This document shows positions 1 to 6,165 of a stretch of 17,778 nucleotides of DNA, piece after piece (the stretch's first letter is position 1; the number at the start of each line of letters is the position of its first letter). The position numbers and the translations under genes were made by a program. Source of the stretch: Pseudomonadota bacterium (GTDB taxonomy: Bacteria > Pseudomonadota > Alphaproteobacteria > Reyranellales > Reyranellaceae); the NCBI GenBank assembly GCA_023416135.1, contig JAEZIF010000176.1, forward strand, positions 1 to 17,778, in the 5' to 3' direction. A model generated the notes under the pieces. That model made no database searches and was not told the origin of the DNA. It was given only the letters and a program-made list of their open reading frames with translations.

Positions 1-238
1 GATAAGGCTCGACCTTACCGGTGAGCTTGATGGTGAGCGGGTTGCCCTTGCGATCGACGGTCTTGCCGACGGCGACGCGGATCCAGCCCTCGCTGATGCA
101 GTACTCCTCGACGTTGGTCTTCTCCTGACCGTCGAACTTGATGCCGACGCCGCGCGCCAGCAGGGCCTCGTCGTAGTACGGGCTCTTGGGATTGGTCGAA
201 AGGCGGTCGGGAATCGGTGACGGGGATGTGTCGGTCAT
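1..238 (-). CDS. DUF3297 family protein (C-terminus cut by window edge)
   Basis: Reading the minus strand from the ATG at 238 gives an open frame of 79 codons with no stop before the edge. The product begins MTDTSPSPIPDRLSTNPKSP and contains the stretches YYDEALLARGVGIKFDG, EKTNVEEYCISEGWIRV and DRKGNPLTIKL. These match my memory of DUF3297 proteins, which are about 80 residues long, so only a few residues are probably missing. The function of this small, soluble, apparently cytoplasmic family is not known. There is no good Shine-Dalgarno site; only a GGGG lies just before the ATG. A strong extended -10 sequence sits so close to the start codon that the mRNA may be leaderless. The gene is divergent from the small lipoprotein gene to its right. 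An open frame on the same strand at 15-257 gives an arginine-rich, low-complexity product and is a shadow. I am confident of the family and do not know the function. Confidence 0.85.
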   Translation of the reverse strand, partial: MTDTSPSPIPDRLSTNPKSPYYDEALLARGVGIKFDGQEKTNVEEYCISEGWIRVAVGKTVDRKGNPLTIKLTGKVEPY

Positions 239-244
239 GGCCCC

Positions 245-253
245 AGTATATCA
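245..253 (-). promoter_or_regulatory. Extended -10 promoter element for the DUF3297 gene
   Basis: On the minus strand the bases read TGATATACT, which is TGn followed by TATACT, an extended -10 element one base off the TATAAT consensus. A 17-bp spacer upstream would put GGTGAC at 268-273 as a weak -35 box. Transcription starting 6-7 bp downstream would begin at or next to the A of the ATG at 238, implying a leaderless or near-leaderless transcript. This is a visual motif match only. Confidence 0.5.
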
Positions 254-304
254 GCACCGCCTGTCAGGTCACCGTAATGACGACGGGAGCAGCTTTGCTC
301 ATCG

Positions 305-586
305 ATGCTGCAGCACTCCTACAATTTCGTCACGGGCCTGCTCGTGGCGCTGACGCTCGGCGCGTGTGTCGAAAATCCTTACCGGACGTCGAACCTGCGG
401 GAAGCCAAGGGCGACGGCGCCTCGGTGGTCGTCACCCACGCCAGGAACGAGGCCGAAGGACGCCCGCTGGCCGAAGATTACTGCCACGCGCGGGGTGCCT
501 CGGCCCGTTTCAAGGGCGTGGTGCAGTATCGCGCCAAGCGCGAAACCATGAAGGGCGCATCGTTCGACTGTTACGCTCCCACGTGA
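305..586 (+). CDS. Small putative lipoprotein with one Cys pair, unknown function
   Basis: A 93-residue product. Residues 8-20 form a hydrophobic segment ending in TLGAC, a credible lipobox with Cys21 as the lipidated residue, so the mature protein would be a membrane-anchored lipoprotein of about 73 residues. The n-region has no Lys or Arg, which is atypical. The mature part has two cysteines, Cys60 in the motif AEDYCHARGASARF and Cys89 in SFDCY. Many small proteobacterial envelope proteins share this pattern (A..YC..xG..A.F then F.C), which suggests a disulfide. The start is the only ATG after the in-frame stop at 278-280. The Shine-Dalgarno site is poor, with GGGAG lying too far upstream. 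It is convergent with the beta-propeller gene, 4 bp away. I do not recognise a named family. The lipobox and the cysteine pattern make it more believable than the overlapping frames. Confidence 0.6.
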   Translation: MLQHSYNFVTGLLVALTLGACVENPYRTSNLREAKGDGASVVVTHARNEAEGRPLAEDYCHARGASARFKGVVQYRAKRETMKGASFDCYAPT

Positions 587-590
587 TCCT

Positions 591-1520
591 TCAGGCCTCG
601 AACATCGCCACGCGATGGCTGAGCGGCAGGAACGCACAGACCCAGTTGCCGGCCGGCGACAGTGCCGTGGTATGGGCGCCGCGTTCGGTCTCGACGGTCG
701 CGAGCCGTGTCATCGACGACGCTGCAAAGACCTCGATCACCCCTGGATCGCCGACAGCGACATAGAGATGCCGGCGTTGACGGTTGAAGAACACCACGTC
801 GGGCACGCCGCTCAGCGGCTTCTCGTCGAGGACCTTGCCCGAGCGGGCATCGAGGGTGACCAGCACGCCGGCGTCGCACGCACAGAACAGCCGGTGCGTG
901 GCTTCGTCGAAATCGAGGCCGTGCGGTCCGGCGTGGCCGATGGCCATGGTTCGCGCGATGCGGTCGGGCTGCCGCGGATCGACGACCACGATCTCCGGCG
1001 GCTCCATGATGTTGACGAAGAAGAGGTCTTCTTCGGGCGCGTATACCGCCCAGCGCGTGCGGCCGCGCACGGCGATCTCGGTCCGTCGTCCATCCTTCGC
1101 GAGATCGATCATCGACAGCGTGTGCGAACCCGCCACCGTCGGATCGCCGACATTGGCGACGAGCACCAGTCGCCGCCGATGGTCGTAGGCAAGGCCGTTG
1201 GGCCGCACGCCGACGTCGACGATGCGCACCGATGGATCGGGTCCCGGCGCGAACACGCCGATCGTGTTGGCCGCGCGATTGGACGAGAAGACGAGCTCGG
1301 CTTCGTCGCTCATCAGCGCGCCGGCGACTCCCGGCAGGCCGGGCACCGAGAAGAGGTAGCGGCGCCTCGCCGGATCGAACACATCGATCGAGTCGTTGGC
1401 GGTGTGCGCCACGTAGACGTGCCCGCTCGCAGCATGGACGGCGGCGTGATCGAAGCCGCCCTTGCCCTGGTGCTCCGGCAAATCGACGTGGCCGGCGAAG
1501 CGCAGCGGAGGTCCGGACAT
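591..1520 (-). CDS. YncE/YVTN-type beta-propeller protein of the chromate locus
   Basis: A 309-residue protein built of repeated beta-propeller blades. The clearest is VYVAHTANDSIDVFD at residues 35-49, close to the YVTN repeat consensus. Similar blades follow at LVFSSNRAANTIGVF, LVLVANVGD, LFFVNIMEPPEIVVVD, LFCACDAGVLVTLD and LYVAVGDPGVIEVF. There is no signal peptide, so it should stay in the cytoplasm, unlike many YncE proteins. It is the last gene of the left arm of the chromate locus. Its ATG lies 7 bp beyond the ChrB-domain gene's stop codon, with a GAGG Shine-Dalgarno site overlapping that stop, so co-transcription and translational coupling are likely. Propellers of this kind usually bind ligands or partner proteins. 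No catalytic residue can be named, and the role in chromate resistance is unknown. Confidence 0.85.
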   Translation of the reverse strand: MSGPPLRFAGHVDLPEHQGKGGFDHAAVHAASGHVYVAHTANDSIDVFDPARRRYLFSVPGLPGVAGALMSDEAELVFSSNRAANTIGVFAPGPDPSVRIVDVGVRPNGLAYDHRRRLVLVANVGDPTVAGSHTLSMIDLAKDGRRTEIAVRGRTRWAVYAPEEDLFFVNIMEPPEIVVVDPRQPDRIARTMAIGHAGPHGLDFDEATHRLFCACDAGVLVTLDARSGKVLDEKPLSGVPDVVFFNRQRRHLYVAVGDPGVIEVFAASSMTRLATVETERGAHTTALSPAGNWVCAFLPLSHRVAMFEA

Positions 1521-1527
1521 GACGACC

Positions 1528-1980
1528 TCACATCTTGGGTGGCCAGTTATGGGTCTCGCCGGTCAGGCTACGGCACCAGGCATAGAGCGCGTCGTACATC
1601 ACCATGCCGTAGCGCAGCATCTCGTGGTCGTCCTTGTAGAGGTGGCTGAGGCCGAGCGAGATGGCGAACAGCCCGGGCGACTGGGGTGCGAGATCGAGCC
1701 TGGACGTGTCGGCGCCACGCACGATTTCGGCCAACCTGTCGAGGCCTGGCGCGTCGAGCTTGTACTCGGCGATGAAGGCGTCGAAGCTGCACTTGTCGCC
1801 GACGTGGCTGAACTTCACGCCTGGAATGTCGTAGGGGATCGCCCCGGTTTCCTCCGCCGTCGCCAGCACGCGGTCCGCCGGCACGTAAAGGAACTCCGGC
1901 TGCTTTTCGACGAAGCGCTCGATCAGCCATGGGCAGGCAATGCGATCGATCTTCGGACGCTCGCGGGTGACCCACTTCAT
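1528..1980 (-). CDS. Stand-alone ChrB C-terminal domain protein
   Basis: A 150-residue protein that is essentially one ChrB_C domain, the C-terminal half of chromate resistance protein ChrB. It opens with KWVTRERPKIDRIACPWLIE, and the same element occurs in full-length ChrB at 3030-4025 as VWVTREAVQIDRIASAWLIR. Another shared element is FSHVGDKCSFDAF here against YTHEGDRCTFEVL there. The N-terminal half of ChrB, thought to carry DNA-binding and regulatory functions, is absent. The start overlaps the stop of the upstream SOD-rhodanese gene in an ATGA arrangement, and a good AAGGAG site lies inside that gene's 3' end, so the two are translationally coupled. Known: ChrB in Ochrobactrum tritici transposon TnOtChr is a chromate-responsive regulator. 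Inferred: this protein could sense chromate, modulate ChrB or act enzymatically; the sequence does not decide between these. The family call is firm. Confidence 0.88.
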   Translation of the reverse strand: MKWVTRERPKIDRIACPWLIERFVEKQPEFLYVPADRVLATAEETGAIPYDIPGVKFSHVGDKCSFDAFIAEYKLDAPGLDRLAEIVRGADTSRLDLAPQSPGLFAISLGLSHLYKDDHEMLRYGMVMYDALYAWCRSLTGETHNWPPKM

Positions 1981-2918
1981 GACGGTTCTCCTTCCTCGAT
2001 AGGTTCAGTCGGCATGCCGTCGGCGCGCCAGGCACCGATGCCGCCCGCGACCGCGACGGCATCGATGCCGCGCTCGCGCAGCTTCGCGGCGCAATCGCCC
2101 CCGATCTCGAAACCCCAGGCGCAGTACACGACGGCCTTGGCGCCCCTGGGCAGCGAGGCGGCGACGGCGTCGACCTGGCCGGGTGGTGCGCGCCGGGCGC
2201 GCGGCAGACGCACCGGCACCGCAGCCGCATCGTCCGGGAGGCGGGCGTCGATGACGAGGATGTCCGGATCGCTCTCGATCAACCGTCGCGCAGCAAGAGT
2301 GTCGAGCGTGTTCGGCCGAGCAGCCGGCGCAGTACCGGTGAAGCGGTCAGCGATGCGCTCCCAGGCGATGTTGGCCATGAAGGCATCGACATAGCCATCG
2401 GCATTGGCGCCGAAATCGATGGCGTAGGAGTGCTCGTACATGTCGAGCGCGAGCACGACCGTGCCGCCCGCCATCGTGTGCGTGTGATCGGCCGACCAGA
2501 CATTGCAAAGCGTGCTGTCGTGCGGCGAGCGCGAGAGCAGCACCCAGCCCGAGCCGCCGCGCAGCGCCTTGCCCATGGCGACGAACTCGGCACGCCACCT
2601 GGCGACAGAGCCGAAATCGCGCGCCATCGCCTCGGCCAGCACGCCGTCCGGGTCGCCGCCACCGCCCTCACCCAAGGCCTCGAAATAGGCCTCGTGCAGC
2701 AGCATCGAATTGGTGGCGATCAGTTCCTCGCGCTTCAGCCCGCTCAGGCGGAAGGGCGGGACGGCGCCAGGATCAGCCGCAGCAAGTTCGGCGCGGATCG
2801 CATTCAAGCGTCGGACGGCGCCACCGTAGTTGTTTTCGTAGTGGCTCGCGATCAGCCTGGGCGACAGCCCCTTGAGCCGGACGGGCTTGAAGGAGATGGG
2901 TTTGGCCTGGAAAGGCAT
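1977..2918 (-). CDS. Fe/Mn superoxide dismutase fused to a C-terminal rhodanese domain
   Basis: A 313-residue two-domain protein with no signal peptide, so cytoplasmic. Residues 1-195 are an Fe/Mn SOD. The four expected metal ligands are present: His26 (SHYENNYGG), His75 (LLHEAYF), and Asp159 and His163 (DMYEH). His145 in SADHT lies where other SODs have an outer-sphere Gln or His. Position 30 is Asn and position 34 is Ala, instead of the usual gateway His and Tyr, and the usual Trp of DxWEH is Tyr. Residues about 203-305 form a rhodanese-like sulfurtransferase domain with DILVIDAR and a candidate catalytic Cys266 in VVYCAWGFE. The start has an AAGGAG site 5 bp upstream. It is the first gene of the left arm and is divergent from chrB. 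It is a paralogue of the exported SOD at 5444. Known: chrC in TnOtChr is an SOD in a chromate operon. Inferred: removal of superoxide formed during Cr(VI) reduction, plus sulfur transfer. Confidence 0.9.
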   Translation of the reverse strand: MPFQAKPISFKPVRLKGLSPRLIASHYENNYGGAVRRLNAIRAELAAADPGAVPPFRLSGLKREELIATNSMLLHEAYFEALGEGGGGDPDGVLAEAMARDFGSVARWRAEFVAMGKALRGGSGWVLLSRSPHDSTLCNVWSADHTHTMAGGTVVLALDMYEHSYAIDFGANADGYVDAFMANIAWERIADRFTGTAPAARPNTLDTLAARRLIESDPDILVIDARLPDDAAAVPVRLPRARRAPPGQVDAVAASLPRGAKAVVYCAWGFEIGGDCAAKLRERGIDAVAVAGGIGAWRADGMPTEPIEEGEPS

Positions 2919-2929
2919 GGCCGCTCCTT

Positions 2930-2943
2930 GATACAGGTGTTTC
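2930..2943. promoter_or_regulatory. Candidate ChrB operator, copy 1 (GATACAGGTGTTTC)
   Basis: A 14-bp imperfect dyad: GATACA, two bases, then TGTTTC, pairing at 5 of 6 positions. It lies in the untranslated leader of the SOD-rhodanese gene, just upstream of its ribosome-binding site. A near-identical copy (12 of 14 bases, same orientation) lies at 2985. Repeated dyads between divergent chromate arms fit a dimeric regulator, with ChrB the obvious candidate. This is seen only as a pattern. Confidence 0.45.
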
Positions 2944-2950
2944 TTGGTCC

Positions 2951-2978
2951 ATTACGCTTCAGTTGTGATTTTGGCAAG
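2951..2978 (-). promoter_or_regulatory. Candidate promoter for the SOD-rhodanese arm
   Basis: On the minus strand CTTGCC (2973-2978) resembles the alphaproteobacterial -35 CTTGAC. After 16 bp, CGTAAT (2951-2956) matches 4 of 6 -10 positions. Transcription would start just upstream of dyad copy 1. It is the best candidate in the region, but it is assigned by eye. Confidence 0.35.
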
Positions 2979-2990
2979 AGAAAAGATACA
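2963..2990 (+). promoter_or_regulatory. Candidate promoter for the chrB-chrA arm
   Basis: TTGTGA (2963-2968) could be a -35 box, followed after 16 bp by GATACA (2985-2990) as a weak -10. The -10 would coincide with the left half of dyad copy 2, so a protein bound there would block RNA polymerase. The match to consensus is modest. Confidence 0.3.
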
Positions 2991-2998
2991 TGTGTTGC
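2985..2998. promoter_or_regulatory. Candidate ChrB operator, copy 2 (GATACATGTGTTGC)
   Basis: The second copy of the 14-bp element, differing from copy 1 at two positions and lying 55 bp from it in the same orientation, about five helical turns away. The central ACA-NN-TGT dyad is kept, but the outer pairs are weaker. It lies 32-45 bp upstream of the chrB start codon and overlaps the proposed -10. Confidence 0.45.
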
Positions 2999-3015
2999 AG
3001 ATCATCGAGAATGAA

Positions 3016-3029
3016 GCTACAGGTGCATC
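3016..3029. promoter_or_regulatory. Degenerate operator-like copy 3 overlapping the chrB ribosome-binding site
   Basis: GCTACAGGTGCATC matches copy 1 at 11 of 14 positions and directly abuts the chrB ATG. Its AGGTG core also serves as the Shine-Dalgarno site for chrB, four bases before the ATG. The similarity could partly reflect that function, so this copy is less sure than the other two. Confidence 0.25.
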
Positions 3030-4025
3030 ATGTCGATTGCCCGTAACGGGGGCCCCAAGTGGCTGTTTCTGCTCCATCAATTGCCGGCGAAGCCGGCCTA
3101 CGCGCGGGTCAAGGTGTGGCGCCGGCTGCAGTCGCTCGGCGCGGTGACGGTCAAAAACGCGGTCTATGCGCTGCCCGACAACAGCGAGACACGCGAAGAT
3201 TTCGCCTGGCTCGCCAAGGAGATCGTCGAACTCGGCGGCGAGGCGTTGGTATGCGAGGCCGAGCTGGTCGAGGGGCTGACCGATGAGGAGCTTCGGACGA
3301 CCTTCGAGCGCGTTCGCAACGAGGACTACGAGCGCATTGCCACGGAGGCCGCAGCCCTCACGACACGTCTCGATGACGATCCATCCGATGCCGCCGCGGT
3401 GGACGTCGCCGCCCAGGTGGTTCGCCTGCGCCGGCAGCTTCTCGAGTCCAGGGCCATCGACTTCTTCGCCGCCGATGGAAGGGAAATCGCCGAAAGGAAC
3501 CTCGCCGACCTCGAGGCCCGACTGCAGGAAGGAGGCGACATGAGCGAGCCGACACAAGCTCCGCAGGCGCCCGGCGGCGACGCCCTGCGCGGCAAGGTCT
3601 GGGTGACGCGCGAGGCCGTGCAGATCGACCGCATCGCCTCGGCCTGGCTGATCCGCCGCTTCATCGATCCGGGTGTCCACTTCAAGTTCGTCCCCGGCCG
3701 CGCCTACCTGCCGCGCGCCGGCGAAGTGCGCTTCGACATGTTCGAAGGCGAGTATACCCACGAGGGCGACCGCTGCACCTTCGAGGTGCTGCTGCAGCGC
3801 GCCGGCCTGCACGACGCAGCGCTGACGGCGATCGGCGAGATCATTCACGATATCGACCTCAAGGACGGCAAGTATGGCCGCGAGGAGACCGCGGGCATCC
3901 GCATCGTCATGGCCGGTATCGCCAGCGGTCAGCGCGACGACGAAGAGCGGCTGGCGCGTGGCGGCGCGGTGCTGGACGACCTCTACCGGTCACTCAGCAG
4001 CCAGATCGAGGACGAAGCACGATGA
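3030..4025 (+). CDS. chrB: Chromate resistance regulator/sensor ChrB, full length
   Basis: A 331-residue protein with two halves. Residues 9-100 are a ChrB N-terminal domain (KWLFLLHQLPAKPAYARVKV, then VKNAVYALPDN). A charged, probably helical linker follows at about 100-175. A ChrB_C domain runs from about 188 (VWVTREAVQIDRIASAWLIR, FEGEYTHEGDRCTFEVL) to the end. In TnOtChr-type systems ChrB responds to chromate and controls expression of chrA. The start is the ATG at 3030 with AGGTG four bases upstream. The N-terminal domain begins a few residues in, so this start fits. The stop overlaps the chrA ATG (ATGA), giving translational coupling. The divergent region upstream has three repeats that may be its binding sites. 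A second, domain-only relative lies in the opposite arm at 1528-1980. Family assignment is firm; the repressor or sensor role is from the family. Confidence 0.93.
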   Translation: MSIARNGGPKWLFLLHQLPAKPAYARVKVWRRLQSLGAVTVKNAVYALPDNSETREDFAWLAKEIVELGGEALVCEAELVEGLTDEELRTTFERVRNEDYERIATEAAALTTRLDDDPSDAAAVDVAAQVVRLRRQLLESRAIDFFAADGREIAERNLADLEARLQEGGDMSEPTQAPQAPGGDALRGKVWVTREAVQIDRIASAWLIRRFIDPGVHFKFVPGRAYLPRAGEVRFDMFEGEYTHEGDRCTFEVLLQRAGLHDAALTAIGEIIHDIDLKDGKYGREETAGIRIVMAGIASGQRDDEERLARGGAVLDDLYRSLSSQIEDEAR

Positions 4026-5419
4026 CGGACGTTCCCCTCCACCAAGCCACGGACGTGCCGCGCCACGGCGTGCCGTTCGGCGAGGCGATGAAGGTGTGGG
4101 CGCGCATCGCCGCCCTGTCGTTCGGCGGACCGGCCGGCCAGATCGCGGTCATGCATCGCATCATCGTCGAGGAGAAGAAGTGGATCGGCGACCAGCGCTT
4201 CCTGCAGGCGCTGAACTACTGCACCCTGCTGCCCGGTCCCGAAGCGCAGCAACTCGCCACCTACATCGGCTGGCTGATGCACAAGACCAGGGGTGGGCTT
4301 CTCGCCGGCACGCTGTTCGTGCTGCCCGGCCTGGTCTCGATCATGGCCTTGAGCTGGATCTACGTCCTGTTCGGCAAGGTCACGATCGTGCAGGGGCTGT
4401 TCTTCGGGCTGAAGGCCGCCGTGCTGGTGATCGTGATCGAGGCCGTGCTGCGCGTCGGCCGGCGCGCGCTCAAGAACAACACCCTGCGCGGGATAGCGGC
4501 GGCGGCGTTCATCGCCCTCTTCTTCTACAACGTGCCCTTTCCGGTGATCATCCTGCTCGCCGGACTGATCGGCTACGTCGGCGGTCGCGCCAACATTCCG
4601 GCCTTCCTGGACGGCGGCGGCCACGGCAAGGTGGGCGACAAGCAGGTTGCCGATTCCGATTCGCTCCTGGGCGAGGAGACGCCGGCGCACGCGCGCCCCA
4701 ATGTGCGCTGGTCGCTTTCCATCACCGCGGTCTTCCTGGCGCTATGGCTGGTGCCCCTGGCGCTGCTGTGGCTCGGCCTGGGCGGCGACAACGTCTTCAC
4801 CCAGATCGGCCTGTTCTTCAGCAAGATGGCCGTCGTGTCCTTCGGCGGCGCCTACGCGCTGCTGGCCTATGTCGCCCAGCAGGCGGTCGACAACTACCAC
4901 TGGGTGACGGCGGGCGAGATGCTGGACGGCCTCGGCATGGCCGAGACCACGCCCGGCCCGCTGATCATGGTGACGCAGTTCGTGGGCTTCCTCGGCGCCT
5001 GGCGCGATCCGGGCGGCCTGCCGCCGCTGCTGGCCGCGACCTTGGGCGGACTGTTGACGACCTGGGTCACGTTCGTGCCCTGCTTCCTCTGGATCTTCTT
5101 CGGCGCGCCGTTCGTCGAGGCGCTGCGCGCCAACAGGTCGCTGGGGGCCGCGCTCGGCGCCATCACTGCCGCCATCGTCGGTGTGATCCTGAACCTCGCC
5201 GTGTGGTTCGCGCTGCATGTGCTGTTCACCGAGCTCGTGCCCGTGCGGTGGCTGGGAGCGTCGCTCGACGTGCCGGTATTGCGGTCGGTCGACATGCCTT
5301 CGCTGGCGCTGGCGCTGGCCGCAGCCGTCGCCATCTTCCGTTTCAGGTTCGGCATGGTCCCCGTGCTGCTCGCCTGCGCGCTCGCAGGCGTCATCTACTC
5401 CCTCGTTCTCGGTCTGTAG
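4022..5419 (+). CDS. chrA: Chromate efflux transporter ChrA (CHR superfamily, long form)
   Basis: A 465-residue inner-membrane protein with many hydrophobic segments, built of two homologous CHR halves as in long-chain ChrA transporters. The N-terminal half has FGGPAGQ at residues 34-40 and LLPGPEAQQ at 69-77. The C-terminal half has the related VSFGGAYALLAYV and ETTPGPLIMVTQFVGF. A hydrophilic, charged linker lies between them at about residues 195-228. The family exports chromate from the cytoplasm using the proton-motive force, lowering Cr(VI) inside the cell. The ATG overlaps the chrB stop by 4 bp and the next gene follows after 24 bp, so it sits inside a chrB-chrA-SOD-DUF1080 operon. The length is slightly above the roughly 400 residues usual for the family. 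No key motif appears to be missing. The confidence is high from motif and context together. Confidence 0.95.
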   Translation: MTDVPLHQATDVPRHGVPFGEAMKVWARIAALSFGGPAGQIAVMHRIIVEEKKWIGDQRFLQALNYCTLLPGPEAQQLATYIGWLMHKTRGGLLAGTLFVLPGLVSIMALSWIYVLFGKVTIVQGLFFGLKAAVLVIVIEAVLRVGRRALKNNTLRGIAAAAFIALFFYNVPFPVIILLAGLIGYVGGRANIPAFLDGGGHGKVGDKQVADSDSLLGEETPAHARPNVRWSLSITAVFLALWLVPLALLWLGLGGDNVFTQIGLFFSKMAVVSFGGAYALLAYVAQQAVDNYHWVTAGEMLDGLGMAETTPGPLIMVTQFVGFLGAWRDPGGLPPLLAATLGGLLTTWVTFVPCFLWIFFGAPFVEALRANRSLGAALGAITAAIVGVILNLAVWFALHVLFTELVPVRWLGASLDVPVLRSVDMPSLALALAAAVAIFRFRFGMVPVLLACALAGVIYSLVLGL

Positions 5420-5443
5420 GAGGATTCAACACAGGAGGAACAA

Positions 5444-6163
5444 ATGGCTAAGAAGCTGACGAGACGCGATGTGACGGGCACCGCGACCATCGCCGCCGCG
5501 GCAATGCTTGCGACGTCCCTGCCTTCGCGAATGGCGCTTGCTCAGGCGCCATCATCCGCCCCCAAAGTGGAATACGCGATGAAGAAGCTGCCGTTCGACC
5601 CGGCAAAGGTGCCGGGCCTGTCGGAGAAACTCTTGGTCAGCCACTACGAGAACAACTATGGCGGCGCCGTGAAGCGCCTGAATGCCATCACCGCTCAGCT
5701 CGCGACGCTCGATGTCACTGCCGCGCCGGTCTTCGTCATCAACGGGTTGAAGCGCGAGGAGTTGATCGCCACCAACTCCATGATCATCCACGAGCTCTAC
5801 TTCGACAGCCTGGCCGGCGGAGGCGAGCCGGATGGTGCGCTGGCCGAGGCCCTTGCCCGCGACTTCGGCAATCCGGCCCGCTGGAAGGCCGAGTTCGCTG
5901 CCGTCGGCAAGGCGCTGGGCGGCGGCTCCGGCTGGGTGCTGCTGACCTATTCGCCGCGCGACAAGCGTCTGGTCAACAGCTGGGCCGCGGATCACACCAT
6001 GACGCTGGCGGGCGGCCGCCCGATCCTCGCCCTCGACCTGTACGAGCACGCCTATCAAATGGACTACGGCGCGCGGACGGCGGCCTACGTCGACACCTTC
6101 ATGCAGAACATCCGGTGGACCAACGCGATGGCGTTGTACGAGCGCTACGCCAGGGAGACGTGA
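5444..6163 (+). CDS. Tat-exported Fe/Mn superoxide dismutase, ChrC-like
   Basis: A 239-residue SOD preceded by a twin-arginine signal: LTRRDVTG at residues 5-12, a hydrophobic core, and a likely cleavage site after ALA at about residue 33. The metal ligands are present at His67 (SHYENNYGG), His116 (IIHELYF), and Asp198 and His202 (DLYEH). His184 (AADHT) is at the outer-sphere position. As in the SOD-rhodanese paralogue, the gateway His and Tyr are replaced by Asn71 and Ala75. Tat export implies that the enzyme folds and takes its metal in the cytoplasm and acts in the periplasm. A strong GGAGGA site lies upstream, 24 bp after the chrA stop. The gene order chrB-chrA-SOD matches chrBAC of TnOtChr, although I recall that ChrC as cytoplasmic. 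Function: removal of superoxide outside the membrane during chromate stress (inferred). Confidence 0.9.
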   Translation: MAKKLTRRDVTGTATIAAAAMLATSLPSRMALAQAPSSAPKVEYAMKKLPFDPAKVPGLSEKLLVSHYENNYGGAVKRLNAITAQLATLDVTAAPVFVINGLKREELIATNSMIIHELYFDSLAGGGEPDGALAEALARDFGNPARWKAEFAAVGKALGGGSGWVLLTYSPRDKRLVNSWAADHTMTLAGGRPILALDLYEHAYQMDYGARTAAYVDTFMQNIRWTNAMALYERYARET

Positions 6164-6165
6164 GG

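Noticed and set aside
2952..3848. 298-residue minus-strand frame opposite chrB
   Set aside because: It is a shadow of chrB; the plus strand carries unmistakable ChrB motifs.
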